A stretch of DNA of 64,000 bases, taken from assembly GCA_914767885.1 (NCBI GenBank), contig CAJZBQ010000013.1:992001-1056000 (forward strand), written 5' to 3'. Shown piece after piece: positions 21,601 through 30,976 of this stretch. The translations under genes and the position numbers were made by a program. Every line of letters starts with the position of its first letter. Within the stretch, counting starts at the first letter, position 1. Under the pieces are notes generated by a model. The model worked only from the letters and a program-made list of their open reading frames with translations, was not told the origin of the DNA and made no database searches. Source of the DNA: Blepharisma stoltei (lineage: Eukaryota; Ciliophora; Heterotrichea; Heterotrichida; Blepharismidae).

Positions 21601-23018
21601 CTGCAAGACCTGAAATTCTTCCTTCTTTTGAGTACTGTCCAACAGCAATTATAACCATTTCCCCACTCCCTTCAACTACATTAGTTCCTGAAATTACTAT
21701 AGGTGAAGGGATTTCTCTTTTTGCGTGATCTCCTTCAGCTCTTGTTCCTTTTTTCATCCATTCTTTAAGTCTCTTTAAGCACTCTTCGTGACCTTCTTTA
21801 TCAACATTATCATTTTCACCAGTAAGAGCAGACTCATTTGTCTGTAATCTTTGAGCCTTGACTTCTCCCTCAGCAAGCGAGCAAAATAATTTTGTTCGCT
21901 CACAAATTTAATTTTTCAAAGAAAAATTTATATAAAAATTATATAGCAAATTTTTTTCTTCGAAATTTAAAATATTAATTTGTTTAATTTAATTTTTGAA
22001 ATGAAAGCTGTTTAAAATTAAGCAAGAGATGATTATACTAATTATCACTAACGTATCAATAAAAAATTTTACATTAAAAAAGTTTTTTGCTCGCTCACGC
22101 AGGGTATTTTTTTACCCCAAAAATATGGATTTTTCCAATAGTTTTGTCCGCTCACAGAAGGGGGAGTAAGAAGAATTCCGTCAGCTGGAATAATTTCTCC
22201 TTGGACTAACTTTACAACGTCCCCCACCAATACTTCACTTGGGTGCATGGAAAAATATTCTCCATTTCTCAAAACTGTTATAAGTGCTCGATTTTTGTGC
22301 TCATTCTTTAATTCAGAAAACTTTTTTTGCTTAAAGTAGTTGTTAGTTGAGGTTACCATGACAACAATGAAGACTGCCATCAAAATGGCAAAACCTTCAA
22401 TCCAAGCATATTCTGGGTGCTTTTCCAGTGTCGCCCCAATTATAAGGCTTAATGTCCCCATTACTAAAAGGATTCTGAGAATCTTGTCACCTAGTGCATC
22501 CCAGCAAAGCTCGCAAAAGGTATCATTTTTTTTTTCTTTTTTATTAAAATTATTAAAATGGCATGATCTGACGTGAGAGTTGATCCGGAGCCAAAGAAGA
22601 GGATCACATGGAGATAGCTCTCCAGGGTGTTTTTTGGTCCAGACCCGCTGTAATTTAACTCTAATTTAATCTTTTTTATTTGACCCGAAGGCATTTATTC
22701 TTTCTTCATTAATATCTGCAGTTTTGAGGCCTGTATTGAACTCCACACCCAAAAATTCTTGAAATGAATCGATTCCTCCACATTCTTCAATTTTTGTAAT
22801 TTCCTCATCGAATTTTCGGTCCATGTATGTATACTTTTTCATAAAATTTGTTATTTCAGCAAATATGGGCAATATTTGTAATCATTTAAAATAATTTAAT
22901 TGTTTTTTTATGCATTCATATAAAAACGTATATCCACTAATTTGATTAATTCTTCTTTGGCAATGAATTTAGAAGAGCCTAGTAGCATCCCTGATGCTTG
23001 TTCTCCTTGATCGGCCAT
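18629..23018 (-). CDS. Plasma-membrane-type Ca2+ P-type ATPase, paralogue 2
   Basis: Tandem duplicate of the gene at 12145 in the same orientation. After removal of insertions at 19696, 21860, 22546 and 22832 the frame is open for 1087 codons. All P-type landmarks are present ([40 protein letters not shown]). It starts MADQGEQ at 23018; the codon just before is TAA, which fixes the start. Differences from paralogue 1 are scattered ([12 protein letters not shown] for ETDDFGKPKEIG). None of its insertions is shared in position with paralogue 1, so all arrived after the duplication or were lost from one copy. UGA is Trp near the C-terminus (DEWWILGN). Confidence 0.92.
19696..20272 (-). mobile_element. 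Minus-strand SINE-like retroposon inside Ca-ATPase 2
   Basis: Insert with an (ATAAT)-type tail at its left edge, so minus orientation, flanked by the imperfect duplication TATATTTAT / CATATTTAT, 585 bp apart. Removal rejoins PEDKY to TLVTGLKQ as in paralogue 1. A family C element is nested inside it. Confidence 0.75.
19808..20063 (-). mobile_element. Family C IES nested in a retroposon, TGA flanked
   Basis: 256 bp with ends CGGGGTTAAATTGGAAC and TTCAATTTAAAGAGGAGG and TGA repeated at the edges. It carries the usual right-hand pair of same-direction motifs. It must have inserted after the surrounding retroposon. Confidence 0.8.
21860..22167 (-). mobile_element. Family A IES, reverse orientation, imperfect flank
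   Basis: 308 bp. Motifs read TGTTCGCTCAC / GCTCGCTCACGCAGGG / GTCCGCTCACAGAAGGGGGAG, so the double end is on the right. Flanks on the coding strand are TTA and TCA, not identical. Removal gives [16 protein letters not shown], matching paralogue 1 ([13 protein letters not shown]). Confidence 0.83.
22546..22669 (+). mobile_element. Short SINE-like retroposon inside Ca-ATPase 2
   Basis: About 120 bp, head AAAATGGCATGATC, tail ACTCTAATTTAATC, flanked by TCTTTTTTATT at 22535 and 22670. Removing 135 bp restores the frame around SNKK and NDTFCELCW. It is the shortest member seen and may be internally deleted. Confidence 0.75.
22832..22932 (-). other. TA-flanked IES, 101 bp
   Basis: Ends TACTTTTTC and GTTTTTATA reversed form a short inverted repeat; TATA occurs at both edges. 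Excision gives LVDTYMDRKF, identical to paralogue 1, which lacks the insert. Confidence 0.85.
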
Positions 23019-23699
23019 TTATTGATTATAAGCCTTTAAAATTTGTTTGAAATAAGTCAACACAAATGAACAGAAATTTTTATCAATCGAATAGAATTTG
23101 CTGGAATAGCTTCCCAGCAAATGATAAATGAATATTTTTGGGACTAGGAAAATTTTTAATTAAAAATCGAGCTTGAAACGAAATTTTATAGGGTAGTTTC
23201 ATTTTGCTTCTAACAAAAATTGAGTTTTTGATAGGCTTGGCAAAGGGAAGTTTTATTAGTAAAATTTTAAAAAAATTCTTAATTAAGTACCCATTCGTGG
23301 AAATCTTTCTTTTGGAAGTTTACAATTCCAACATGTTGAGTTACTCATATATTTTCAGCTCCATTAAAGCAAAATCTGTCAATAATTAAAAGTTGTAAAA
23401 ACGAACCGTAAATTACTTATCCTCTTAACTGACGAAATTAAAATAAATATACATTTTTTATAATTTAATGCTATTATTAGAAAAATTAAATATTTTTTGT
23501 TTATGAGGAAATAGAAAAGACAATAAATTACTATTAGGATTATTGAAGCCTAATTTTAGATGTAAAAAGCGATTTTGATGCGAGTTTTAATCATTAAATT
23601 TCCTCTCTTTTAAAACATGGCTTGATGACTCAATTGCCATTTTGTAACAGTTTTTCTTTAATCCGAATTCCAGAATTCTAAAAATGGCTTGAAATTAAG
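23019..23699. other. Intergenic upstream of Ca-ATPase 2
   Basis: AT-rich. The first 200 bp share short matches with the region upstream of Ca-ATPase 1 (for example TTCTAACANAAATT), consistent with a duplicated promoter region. No open frame is supported. Confidence 0.4.
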
Positions 23700-23934
23700 A
23701 TATAGCCCGTTCCCGGCTATAGATCGGGCTATGCCCAATCTTTGCCGGGAAACTCGAGGAGTTGTCTGCATCAATTTTTGGCGACGAGTCAGCTTCCTTA
23801 GTTGGCAAATACCCACCATATAGTGATTTGCCAACTTGGGGAGTTGACTCATCACCTCGAAGTGACGCAGACAACCCCCCAAGTTTCTCGGCAAAGATCG
23901 GGCATAGCCGATCTATAGCCGGGAACTGGCTATA
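23700..23934. mobile_element. GC-rich fold-back palindrome (large)
   Basis: About 235 bp able to fold on itself. Outer arms begin TATAGCCCGTTCCCGGC and end GCCGGGAACTGGCTATA and stay complementary for about 70 bp, up to GTTGTCTGC / GCAGACAAC. An inner stem TTGGCAAAT / ATTTGCCAA closes the centre. The arms hold further small palindromes (CTATAGATCGG). TA borders both ends and the left flank reads AAGATATA. GC content is far above the surroundings. Confidence 0.75.
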
Positions 23935-24226
23935 AATAGCAAATCAAAACCCAGTTTTGCTTCCAAAACTTACTCAGCTGAGAATATTTACCCATGAAAC
24001 TGCAAAATAATAAAGAGCGAATAGCTTAAAAAAGAATAATTTACATTTTTTCGCTATTAAAAATTAAACGAAGGATTTTTGTAAAGGATAAAAATCGAGG
24101 ATTTAACTACATCCTTGAAATTAAACGAAGATATAGAAAGACATTGATTATGATAATTATGAACTGCTATCAAGTTGGATAGATAAGCACAAAGAAGCAT
24201 TTTTTAAAAGTCGTTTTATCTCATTA
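23935..24226. other. AT-rich intergenic, nothing recognised
   Basis: No open frame, repeat or RNA gene seen between the palindrome and the family C element. Confidence 0.4.
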
Positions 24227-24526
24227 CCCCTTTAATAGGAACAAAAAATGCAGTGCAGTTTTTTTTATAAAAAAAAATAAAAAATATAAATTGAACACAA
24301 TAATGAATTTTAGCTTATTTTTATGAAGAATTAATTAAAAAGATTAATTAATTCAGTATGAAAACTTTTTTAATAATATGTTTTTGCATTTTGGTTATTA
24401 AATTAGGCCAAAACTATTTTATAAAAACATTATTTATTCATAAAATTTTCCAATTTAAAGGCGTTTAAAACACTCAAAATGGATATTTTATTTATATTTT
24501 GTTCCAATTCAAAGGATTGGGGATTA
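24227..24526 (-). mobile_element. Family C element, TTA flanked, intergenic
   Basis: 300 bp with left end CCCCTTTAATAGGAACAAA, right end GTTCCAATTCAAAGGATTGG then GGA, and TTA on both sides. A second same-direction motif (CCAATTTAAAGGCG) lies about 50 bp inside the right end. The left palindromic partner is missing or degenerate. Confidence 0.7.
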
Positions 24527-25020
24527 AGAAAGAGGAAAAGGAGAAAAATTAATATTTCAATTCGATGCTGCTGAGCTATAAACTTAATAAAGCAAGATAA
24601 GAATGTATGAAATTCATACTCTTTTTAAAAGAATGATTTCCAAAAATATCTATATTATTTAGCATTGACTACTCCTAAATATTCTAGCTTGATACTAAAA
24701 CATCCATTAACGATTGATTACTAAATCTCACAAAATAAAAGCATACAAAGCAAAGCTGCCTGAGCTGATTCAAAGGAATAAAAGTAAAATTATTCCAAAT
24801 CCAGCATAGTGTTCCTTTCCTTATGATTAATTAAAAAATCAATAATTTAATAATCAATCCATAAAAAATTAGCAATTTTAATTAGATATAACACAAAATT
24901 AGCATTCGTATACTCTTTTAAGCGACTAAAATGCTAAAATTGAGACCTATATTCTCTTTCACTATGAATTAATTATCAATGACTCAGGATTTTTATAGTT
25001 CCATTTTTTTTAAAAATGAA
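24527..25020. other. AT-rich intergenic, nothing recognised
   Basis: About 490 bp, no supported gene on either strand. Confidence 0.4.
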
Positions 25021-25383
25021 TTATTTTGTTTCTGGCCCAGTTTCTGTAGCAATCACTTTTTTAGTCTTTTTATTCCGAAAACAGCGGCAAAGGCCACTCG
25101 CAAAAATTGCAAATGATCGACTTTTTACTTTTTGTTGGGAATCTTTGGGTTTTTCATCTGTATCCAAAGTGCTGTCTTTTTCTGTGATAATTGTTTGATC
25201 GAACAATGAATTAATATTGTGTTTTGCAGAAATTTGTATAGATGGTAATCTAAAGGTTACCGGCTCTCTTGGGTCAGGATGAATCACTATAACTGGAGGA
25301 GTCAAGCTTCGATTCATATTTAACAAATTTTTATTTGAGAACAATTGGAATTGATTGAATAAGATCTGAAGAATGCTATGCAC
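25021..25383 (-). CDS. Hypothetical protein, about 100-120 aa
   Basis: Frame open from ATG 25383 to TAA at 25021; a later start at MNRSLTPPV (about 25318) is equally good. The body is polar with a Pro-rich start (VIVIHPDPREPVTF) and a basic Cys-containing tail (GLCRCFRNKKTKK) that could be lipid-modified or membrane-associated. No domain recognised, no IES, no UGA. It lies just downstream of, and on the same strand as, the PMS2 gene. Confidence 0.45.
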   Translation of the reverse strand: MHSILQILFNQFQLFSNKNLLNMNRSLTPPVIVIHPDPREPVTFRLPSIQISAKHNINSLFDQTIITEKDSTLDTDEKPKDSQQKVKSRSFAIFASGLCRCFRNKKTKKVIATETGPETK

Positions 25384-25618
25384 GATAGATTATTTTATTT
25401 TTTGGTCGAGTGAGTGTGAGCTATAATTTTAATATCAATAAATTATTTACAATAAAAAGAGTGAAGTCTGCATTAAATTAGAAACATTTGATATTTATTT
25501 ATAATAAACTACGCATATTTAGTTGCTATGGCTCTCAAGTATATGAATAATAAAGATAAGAAGACTACTAAATTTAATAAATGAAACTGAATTTAATAAA
25601 TACTTAAATAACCAGTTA

Positions 25619-28600
25619 TTAAATCATCCAATTAATATTTTTAAATTTTTTCCCATTATATCTATAGTTCTCGTTTTCTAAGTTCTTCAAAAGTCTTAAT
25701 GTCGGTCTCCCATGAGGGCAGTTTCACGGCTGCTCTAATTTTGAAAGGTTTGCCACAATTTCTTTCATATGCCTCATTTCTAATGAATCTCCAATCATAA
25801 CTGCTTTTCTGCAAGCTCTCGATGCAAACATAGCTCGATATTTATTTGGTCTTATAAGCCTTGAAATAGAATCTTCATCTTGTATAAAGCAAACTTTTTT
25901 AAGCTTTTCTATCATTTCATATAAATCGTCTGTGTCAAAAACTATATTTTTACTAATAGGAACAGCGCAAACAGTTAATCTCGATCCAGGCTCATTATTT
26001 TCATTATATTGTAATGAAAATCCATTAATTCTTACTCTCTGTAAGCAAGCAAAACTTTATGCAAGCTATTTAAATTAAATCATTACCCAAAATTAATTAT
26101 AGTATTTAACGTTTATATAAAAAATATTTTTTTAAAAAAATTATATCAAACTTCGATACTCGTAAAAGGGTTTTTTTCATAAATTTTTCCACTCAAGAAG
26201 GGGATGCTAGTATTTGTAGATAATCAAGAAGCCAGACTTCATCACTTGGGCTCAACTTGAGAGGTTTTGGGATCACAAATGGCTGGATATCTATAGAAGT
26301 TGACAGTTGGAGCGTCTCAAATTGGTATTTTTCATCAGCAGCGTGTTGGTCTATGATAAATAAATCATTTGTAGAGGGAAGCTGAGCCATAATAAATCCT
26401 TTATTAAATTGTCCAAGAATTTCAAGCTTAGTAAACGTTGACTTATGGAATTCTGAAGATAAGCTAGGCACACTGATATCTGATTTTGCTGAGATTTCAT
26501 TAAAAATGTCTGGAATATTCATAGGTGCTTCTTTCAATTTTGGTATTTCTCAAGTAATTTTTGAAAAATTCCAATCAATTGTGACTGCTTTTGGTTTTGA
26601 ATTTATTGGTTTTAGTATGGCTTGAATTTTCTCTTTTGGAATTTCATGATCTATTTGCTCATTATGAATTTTTATTGGCTCAACTTGGCCTCTAGAAGCT
26701 GCTATAGAACTTTCTCTTCAATAGCGCGATAAGGCGTGCATCTTAGTTTGACTAAAAGGTCTTTGGACCATGAAAATCTGCTTTTCCTTCTCCATAAGAG
26801 AGGCAAATAGTAAAAGTGAAAAGTTCTGCTCGATCCAGTCTCGAGAACTTGAAGGAATTTTTTTTGGTCTGAATTAAGAATACCTGAGTTATTGTGGAAT
26901 TTTGATTTCTTGCAAAAAATTTTAATTTTAATGTATTTTGGTTCGTCAAATAGTTTTTGACGAGCCAATTCTGGTTAGCACTTGAAATAAATAATAAAAA
27001 ATTGCCATAAATTTTTTAATTTTCTGATGTTAAGGATGATCAGAAAATTTACAAAATCAAGATGGCGGCTTAAACGAACAAAAAATATTTAAAATTAATT
27101 TGTGCTCGAGTCCAGAAAGCGGAAAATAAAGGCACCAAATAGCTGAATTTAGTTCTCAAATACCAAGTTTTGAATGAAACCGCAAGTAGTGACTTAAGAG
27201 TTTTAATTATTTTACATAGCGTACAAAATCAAGATTGCGGCTTAAACGAACAAAAATGTTTAAAAAATAAGTTTGTGCTCGAGTCCAGAATGTGGAAAAT
27301 AAAGGCACCAAAAAGCTTATTTTGGTTCTCAAATATCAAGTTCTCAATGAAACCGCAAATGGTGACTTAAGAGTTTTAATTTTTTTTATATCAGTACAAA
27401 ATCAAGATGGCGGTTTAAACGAACAAAAAATGTTCAAAAATGAATTTGTGCTCGAATCCAGAAAGCGGAAAATAAAGGTACTAAATAGCTTATTTTAGTT
27501 CTCAAATATCATGCTTCTAATAAAACCGCATATGATGACTTAAGAGTTTTAATTTTTTTATATAGCGTACAAAATCAAGATGGCGACTTAAACGAACAAA
27601 AAAATTTTAAAAAATGAATTTGTGATTGAGTCCAGAAAGCGGAAAATAAAGACATCAAATAGCTTATTTTAAATCTCAAATATAATGCTATGAATGAAAC
27701 CGCAAATGGTGACTTAAGAGTTTTAAATTTTTTAATGACTTATAAAATCAAGATGGCGGCTTAAACGAACAAAAAATTTTAAAAATGAATTTGTGCTCGA
27801 GTCCAGAAAGCGGAAAATAAAGGCACCAAATAGCTTATTTAGTTCTCAAATATCATCTTCTAATGAAACCGCATATGATGACTTAAGAGTTTTAATTTTT
27901 TTATATGGGTACAAAATCAAGATGGCAATTTAAACGAACAAATATGTCTAAAATGAACTTGTGCTCGAATCCAGAATGTGGAAAATAAAGGCACCAAAAA
28001 GCTTATTTTGGTTCTCAAATATCAAGTTCTCAATGAAACCGCATATAGTGACTTAAGAGTTTTTAATTTTTTTATATCAGTACAAAATCAAGATGGCGGC
28101 TTAAACAAACAAAAAATGTTCAAAAATGAATTTGTGCTCGAATCCAGTAAGCGGAAAATAAAGGAGCCAAATAGCTGAATTTAGTTCTAAGATATCAAGT
28201 TTTGAATGAAACCGCAAGTGGTGACTTAAGAGTTTTAATTTATTTTACATAGCGTACAAAATCAAGATGGCGGCTTTAAAACGAACAAAAAAAACTCTAA
28301 AAATGAATTTGGGTTCAAATTCAGAAAGAGAAAACAATGGCATCAAATAGCGAAATTTAAATAAGAAAAATTAATTTGAGAAATATAAAAGTTATTTCTT
28401 AGAATTCTTATTATTTTATTAGCAAATATCTGGGCGTCTTATAGCTAGAACATATATGCTTTCTTTCACTCTTCTTTAATTTCGTTTTTTTGATTCTGTG
28501 CCATTTATTAAAATTTCTGATCATCCTTAACATCGGAAAATTTAAAAAATTATGGCAATTAATTATTTTTTTGATTTCAAGTGCCTGCCAGAATTCGTCA

Positions 28601-30147
28601 GAACCATTTGACGAACCAAAACCTATTAAAATTAAAAATTTTTGCAAGAAAAAAAACCCTCACAATAACTCAGGTATTCTTAATTTAGGACAAAACAATC
28701 CCTTCCAGTACTCGAAACTGGATCGGACAGAATTCTTCATTTTCACTATTTTCCTCTCTTATGGAGAAGGAACAGCAGATTTTCATTGTCCAAAGACCTT
28801 TTAGTTAAACCAGGATGCACATCTTTTCGCGCTATTGAAGAGAAAGTTCTATAACTGCATATCTATATCATTTGGCATCTCAATTACCTTTGCAGGCACT
28901 GCTTGGCTCTTCGAAATAGGCCTTAATGGTCCTATAGGCACTTCGAAGAGTTTTGGCTTCTTATTTACTTCATCCTCATTTATACCTTTAAATCTTTTAT
29001 ATCCATTAAACGTAACATTTTCCTCTTGTGTACTCTCAATTTCTTTTTTTATAGGCAAGAATTGAATATTTTCTTTGCAAAGATCAAGGATCTTAATTCT
29101 GATTTCTCTAGCTAAAACCTCCTCATTCTGTATATAAACTTCTGTTTTATCAGGCGTCAAATTGCAATCATACCCTTCTTCAGCTTCAAAACAAATAATA
29201 TAAATTGGAGCTTTCATTGAAAAATCCTTATACAAACTTGCTATAGCTCGTTTTATTTTAATAGGAATCCCAATGATTCTTTTATTAAAATAACAATATT
29301 GGAAATCTTTTTTAAATTTAATAGCACAATTCGGCTTGGAAATATATCCATAATATTTTACATTATCAACTTCTCCGTAAAACTCATTCATAGATTTTTT
29401 AATGTCTCTTCCAAATAAATTAGCAGCTTGTTCTAATACAGATTGAGCAGGCAGGCTATTAATTAATTCATCTCTGCGGCTCCCTTCAATATGTGTAAGC
29501 ATAATTCTTTTATCAATATTTATAAGTGCATAGGCTTGCACAAGTTCTATGATTTTTTTAACTGTCCCTCCTTTAAATGAACTGCTAAAAGGGGCTAATT
29601 TTTCTAAAATAGGGAATTTCCTCCTGCTTAAAAGGGGGAGAGTAAGGTAAATTTTAGATTTATTGCTGAGATCATTCAGTCTAACAGGAACATTGTTAAA
29701 AATATTGGTCACTTTTACAGTGGTCCCTATAGCTCTGCTAGCATCTTCTGTGATTTTTTCTATTATTCCATCATCTCCATATATAAGTTTATGTCCGATT
29801 TCTAAATCTTTATGCCGCGTAATTATTTCTATTTTGCAGAGCTTAGAAATAGATGCAAGAGCTTCTCCTCTGAACCCCATTGTTTTTATAGTTTTTAGGT
29901 CATCAATTGTAGCAATCTTCGACGTAGCCCCTTTTAAACACAATTTTTGGTAGTCATTAGGATGAATTCCGACCCCGTCATCATATACTTCAATCCCTCC
30001 AATTCCACAATTGGTGAGGGTAACTCTAATAATGGTGCATTTTGCATCAATTGAATTATCAATTAATTCTTTCACTATTGCTGGCATATCAGGGATAGCC
30101 TGCTCAGCACATATTCTATTTGATAATTCCCCTGTTAGCTTTATCAT
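25619..30147 (-). CDS. PMS2: DNA mismatch repair endonuclease PMS2 (MutL family)
   Basis: Removal of IESs at 26035 (175 bp), 26705 (2149 bp) and 29562 (84 bp) leaves exactly 707 codons. The N-terminal GHKL ATPase has ELIDNSIDAK, DDGVGI, GATSKI and MGFRGEAL; the transducer domain follows. The C-terminal half has the metal-binding endonuclease motif IIDQHAADEKYQFE (DQHA-x2-E-x4-E) at about residue 525, then ACRKAVMIG and CPHGRPT. This set marks the PMS2 (yeast Pms1) type, which nicks DNA with an MLH1 partner. The conserved Trp just before NCPHGRPT is encoded by UGA, strong evidence for the code. The linker is short compared with animal PMS2. Confidence 0.95.
26035..26209 (-). mobile_element. 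IES in PMS2, 175 bp, TA flanked
   Basis: Excision joins DYLQIL to RINGFSLQ within the endonuclease domain. One end reads (coding strand) CCCCTTCTTGAGTGG, then ACCCTTTTACGAGTATCG about 20 bp on. The other end has TTGCATAAAGTTTTGCTTGC. This looks like a worn version of the MITE layout. Confidence 0.82.
26705..28853. mobile_element. 2.15-kb IES with long inverted arms and internal tandem repeats
   Basis: TA-flanked. The left end starts TATAGAACTTTCTCTTCAAT and the right end is its reverse complement. The arms match imperfectly for about 340 bp (26705-27045 and 28513-28853). Between them lie eight tandem units. Excision gives DIDMQLAASRGQVEP and keeps the PMS2 frame. Both arms carry the same open reading frame pointing outward, but without a start or recognisable protein. 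Confidence 0.9.
27045..28340 (+). repeat. Eight tandem copies of an about 172-bp unit
   Basis: Units begin with ACAAAATCAAGATGGCGGC at about 27045, 27223, 27395, 27567, 27741, 27909, 28079 and 28256, spacing 168-178 bp. Each also holds GTGCTCGAGTCCAGAAAGCG, GAAAATAAAGGCACCAAA and GAAACCGCA followed by GTGACTTAAGAG. Copies differ by substitutions and small indels. They lie wholly within the 2.15 kb IES. Confidence 0.9.
29562..29645 (-). mobile_element. 84-bp mini family C IES, TAA flanked, no stop codon
   Basis: Ends CTGTCCCTCCTTTAAA and TTAAAAGGGGGAGAG, inverted with TAA at both edges. It adds 28 sense codons to PMS2 without a stop; excision gives SKIYLKKIIELVQAYAL, a normal MutL sequence. 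On the coding strand it holds two same-direction motifs (CCCCCTTTTAAGC, GCCCCTTTTAGC) and one inverted, a minimal version of the MITE layout. Confidence 0.85.
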
Positions 30148-30212
30148 TTATCTTTTATAATTAATAAAAAGCCTTTATTTAAATAGCTAAATAAATTATT
30201 AATATAATTTCT

Positions 30213-30857
30213 CTATTCTTTATCAGGATCAATTCTCGATATTTCTCTTACAGCTTCCGAAAAACAATTAATAACAGCTGCATGATAATGCATTTCTGCA
30301 TTAATCAAATGTGAGAGCATATATTTCAAATCCGTCACATGGGCTTTTTCATTCTCCCTAATACTTTTTTCCAGCTTTAAATTTGCATCTTGGACAGCTT
30401 TATCTTTATCCAAAACATTTGTCGACGCCCTATGGATTTCTTCTGGCTTGATATCCCTTGAGTCAGGCCTTTCTTGGATTTTATTTAAAGTTTTGACGCT
30501 TTGCATCATTTCTTTGTCAGCTCTTTCTTTTACAGATAAAGAGCGCCTTTGGTCTTTGATTTTTACTGGATAAGCTTTTAAGGCTTCTTGGACGACAGTT
30601 TTCAAATGAATTACGCTGTCTCGGTGGGCTCTGTCGATCCCGTCTAGCGAAGTGGCATAGCAGTTAAAAGACATTGATAATGACCTATGGGTTTCTAAAG
30701 ATCCGACCTCAAGCCATTTCTTGCGAAAAGCTCCTCGGGCGTGGATGATGTTTTCTTCTGATTTTACCATTTTTTTGAGAATTGAGTATAGTGCTGTGAA
30801 TTCTGCAGATTCTTTGTCAAGTTTTTCTTTATAGCGTCTGCTTCTTTCGTCGGTCAT
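30213..30857 (-). CDS. CIBAR/FAM92-like BAR-domain protein
   Basis: 214 residues, all-helical, no IES or UGA. Length and pattern match the BAR proteins of the FAM92 (CIBAR) family: helices with regularly spaced charged residues, LKTVVQEALKAYPVKIKDQRRSL, a LNKIQERPDSRDIKPEEI segment equivalent to the ...RQRNPSDRHVI region, and a C-terminal LKYMLSHLINAEMHYHAAV helix. Known members bind curved membrane at the ciliary base. Assigned by eye from remembered family features, so a general BAR or coiled-coil protein remains possible. The start is 66 bp downstream of the end of the PMS2 start region, on the same strand. Confidence 0.6.
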   Translation of the reverse strand: MTDERSRRYKEKLDKESAEFTALYSILKKMVKSEENIIHARGAFRKKWLEVGSLETHRSLSMSFNCYATSLDGIDRAHRDSVIHLKTVVQEALKAYPVKIKDQRRSLSVKERADKEMMQSVKTLNKIQERPDSRDIKPEEIHRASTNVLDKDKAVQDANLKLEKSIRENEKAHVTDLKYMLSHLINAEMHYHAAVINCFSEAVREISRIDPDKE

Positions 30858-30976
30858 TTAAAAATGGAATTTATTCAATGGGTTCATTATACGTGATTTC
30901 TTTGAATATTATGAAAAATAGTATTATTGTGGGTAAAAATAGTATAAGGGAAATGGTATATTTAATTTATTAACCG

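Noticed and set aside
27045-28340. CRISPR-like array
   Set aside because: Units are about 172 bp with no short conserved repeat and variable spacer pattern, no cas genes, and the setting is a eukaryotic IES.
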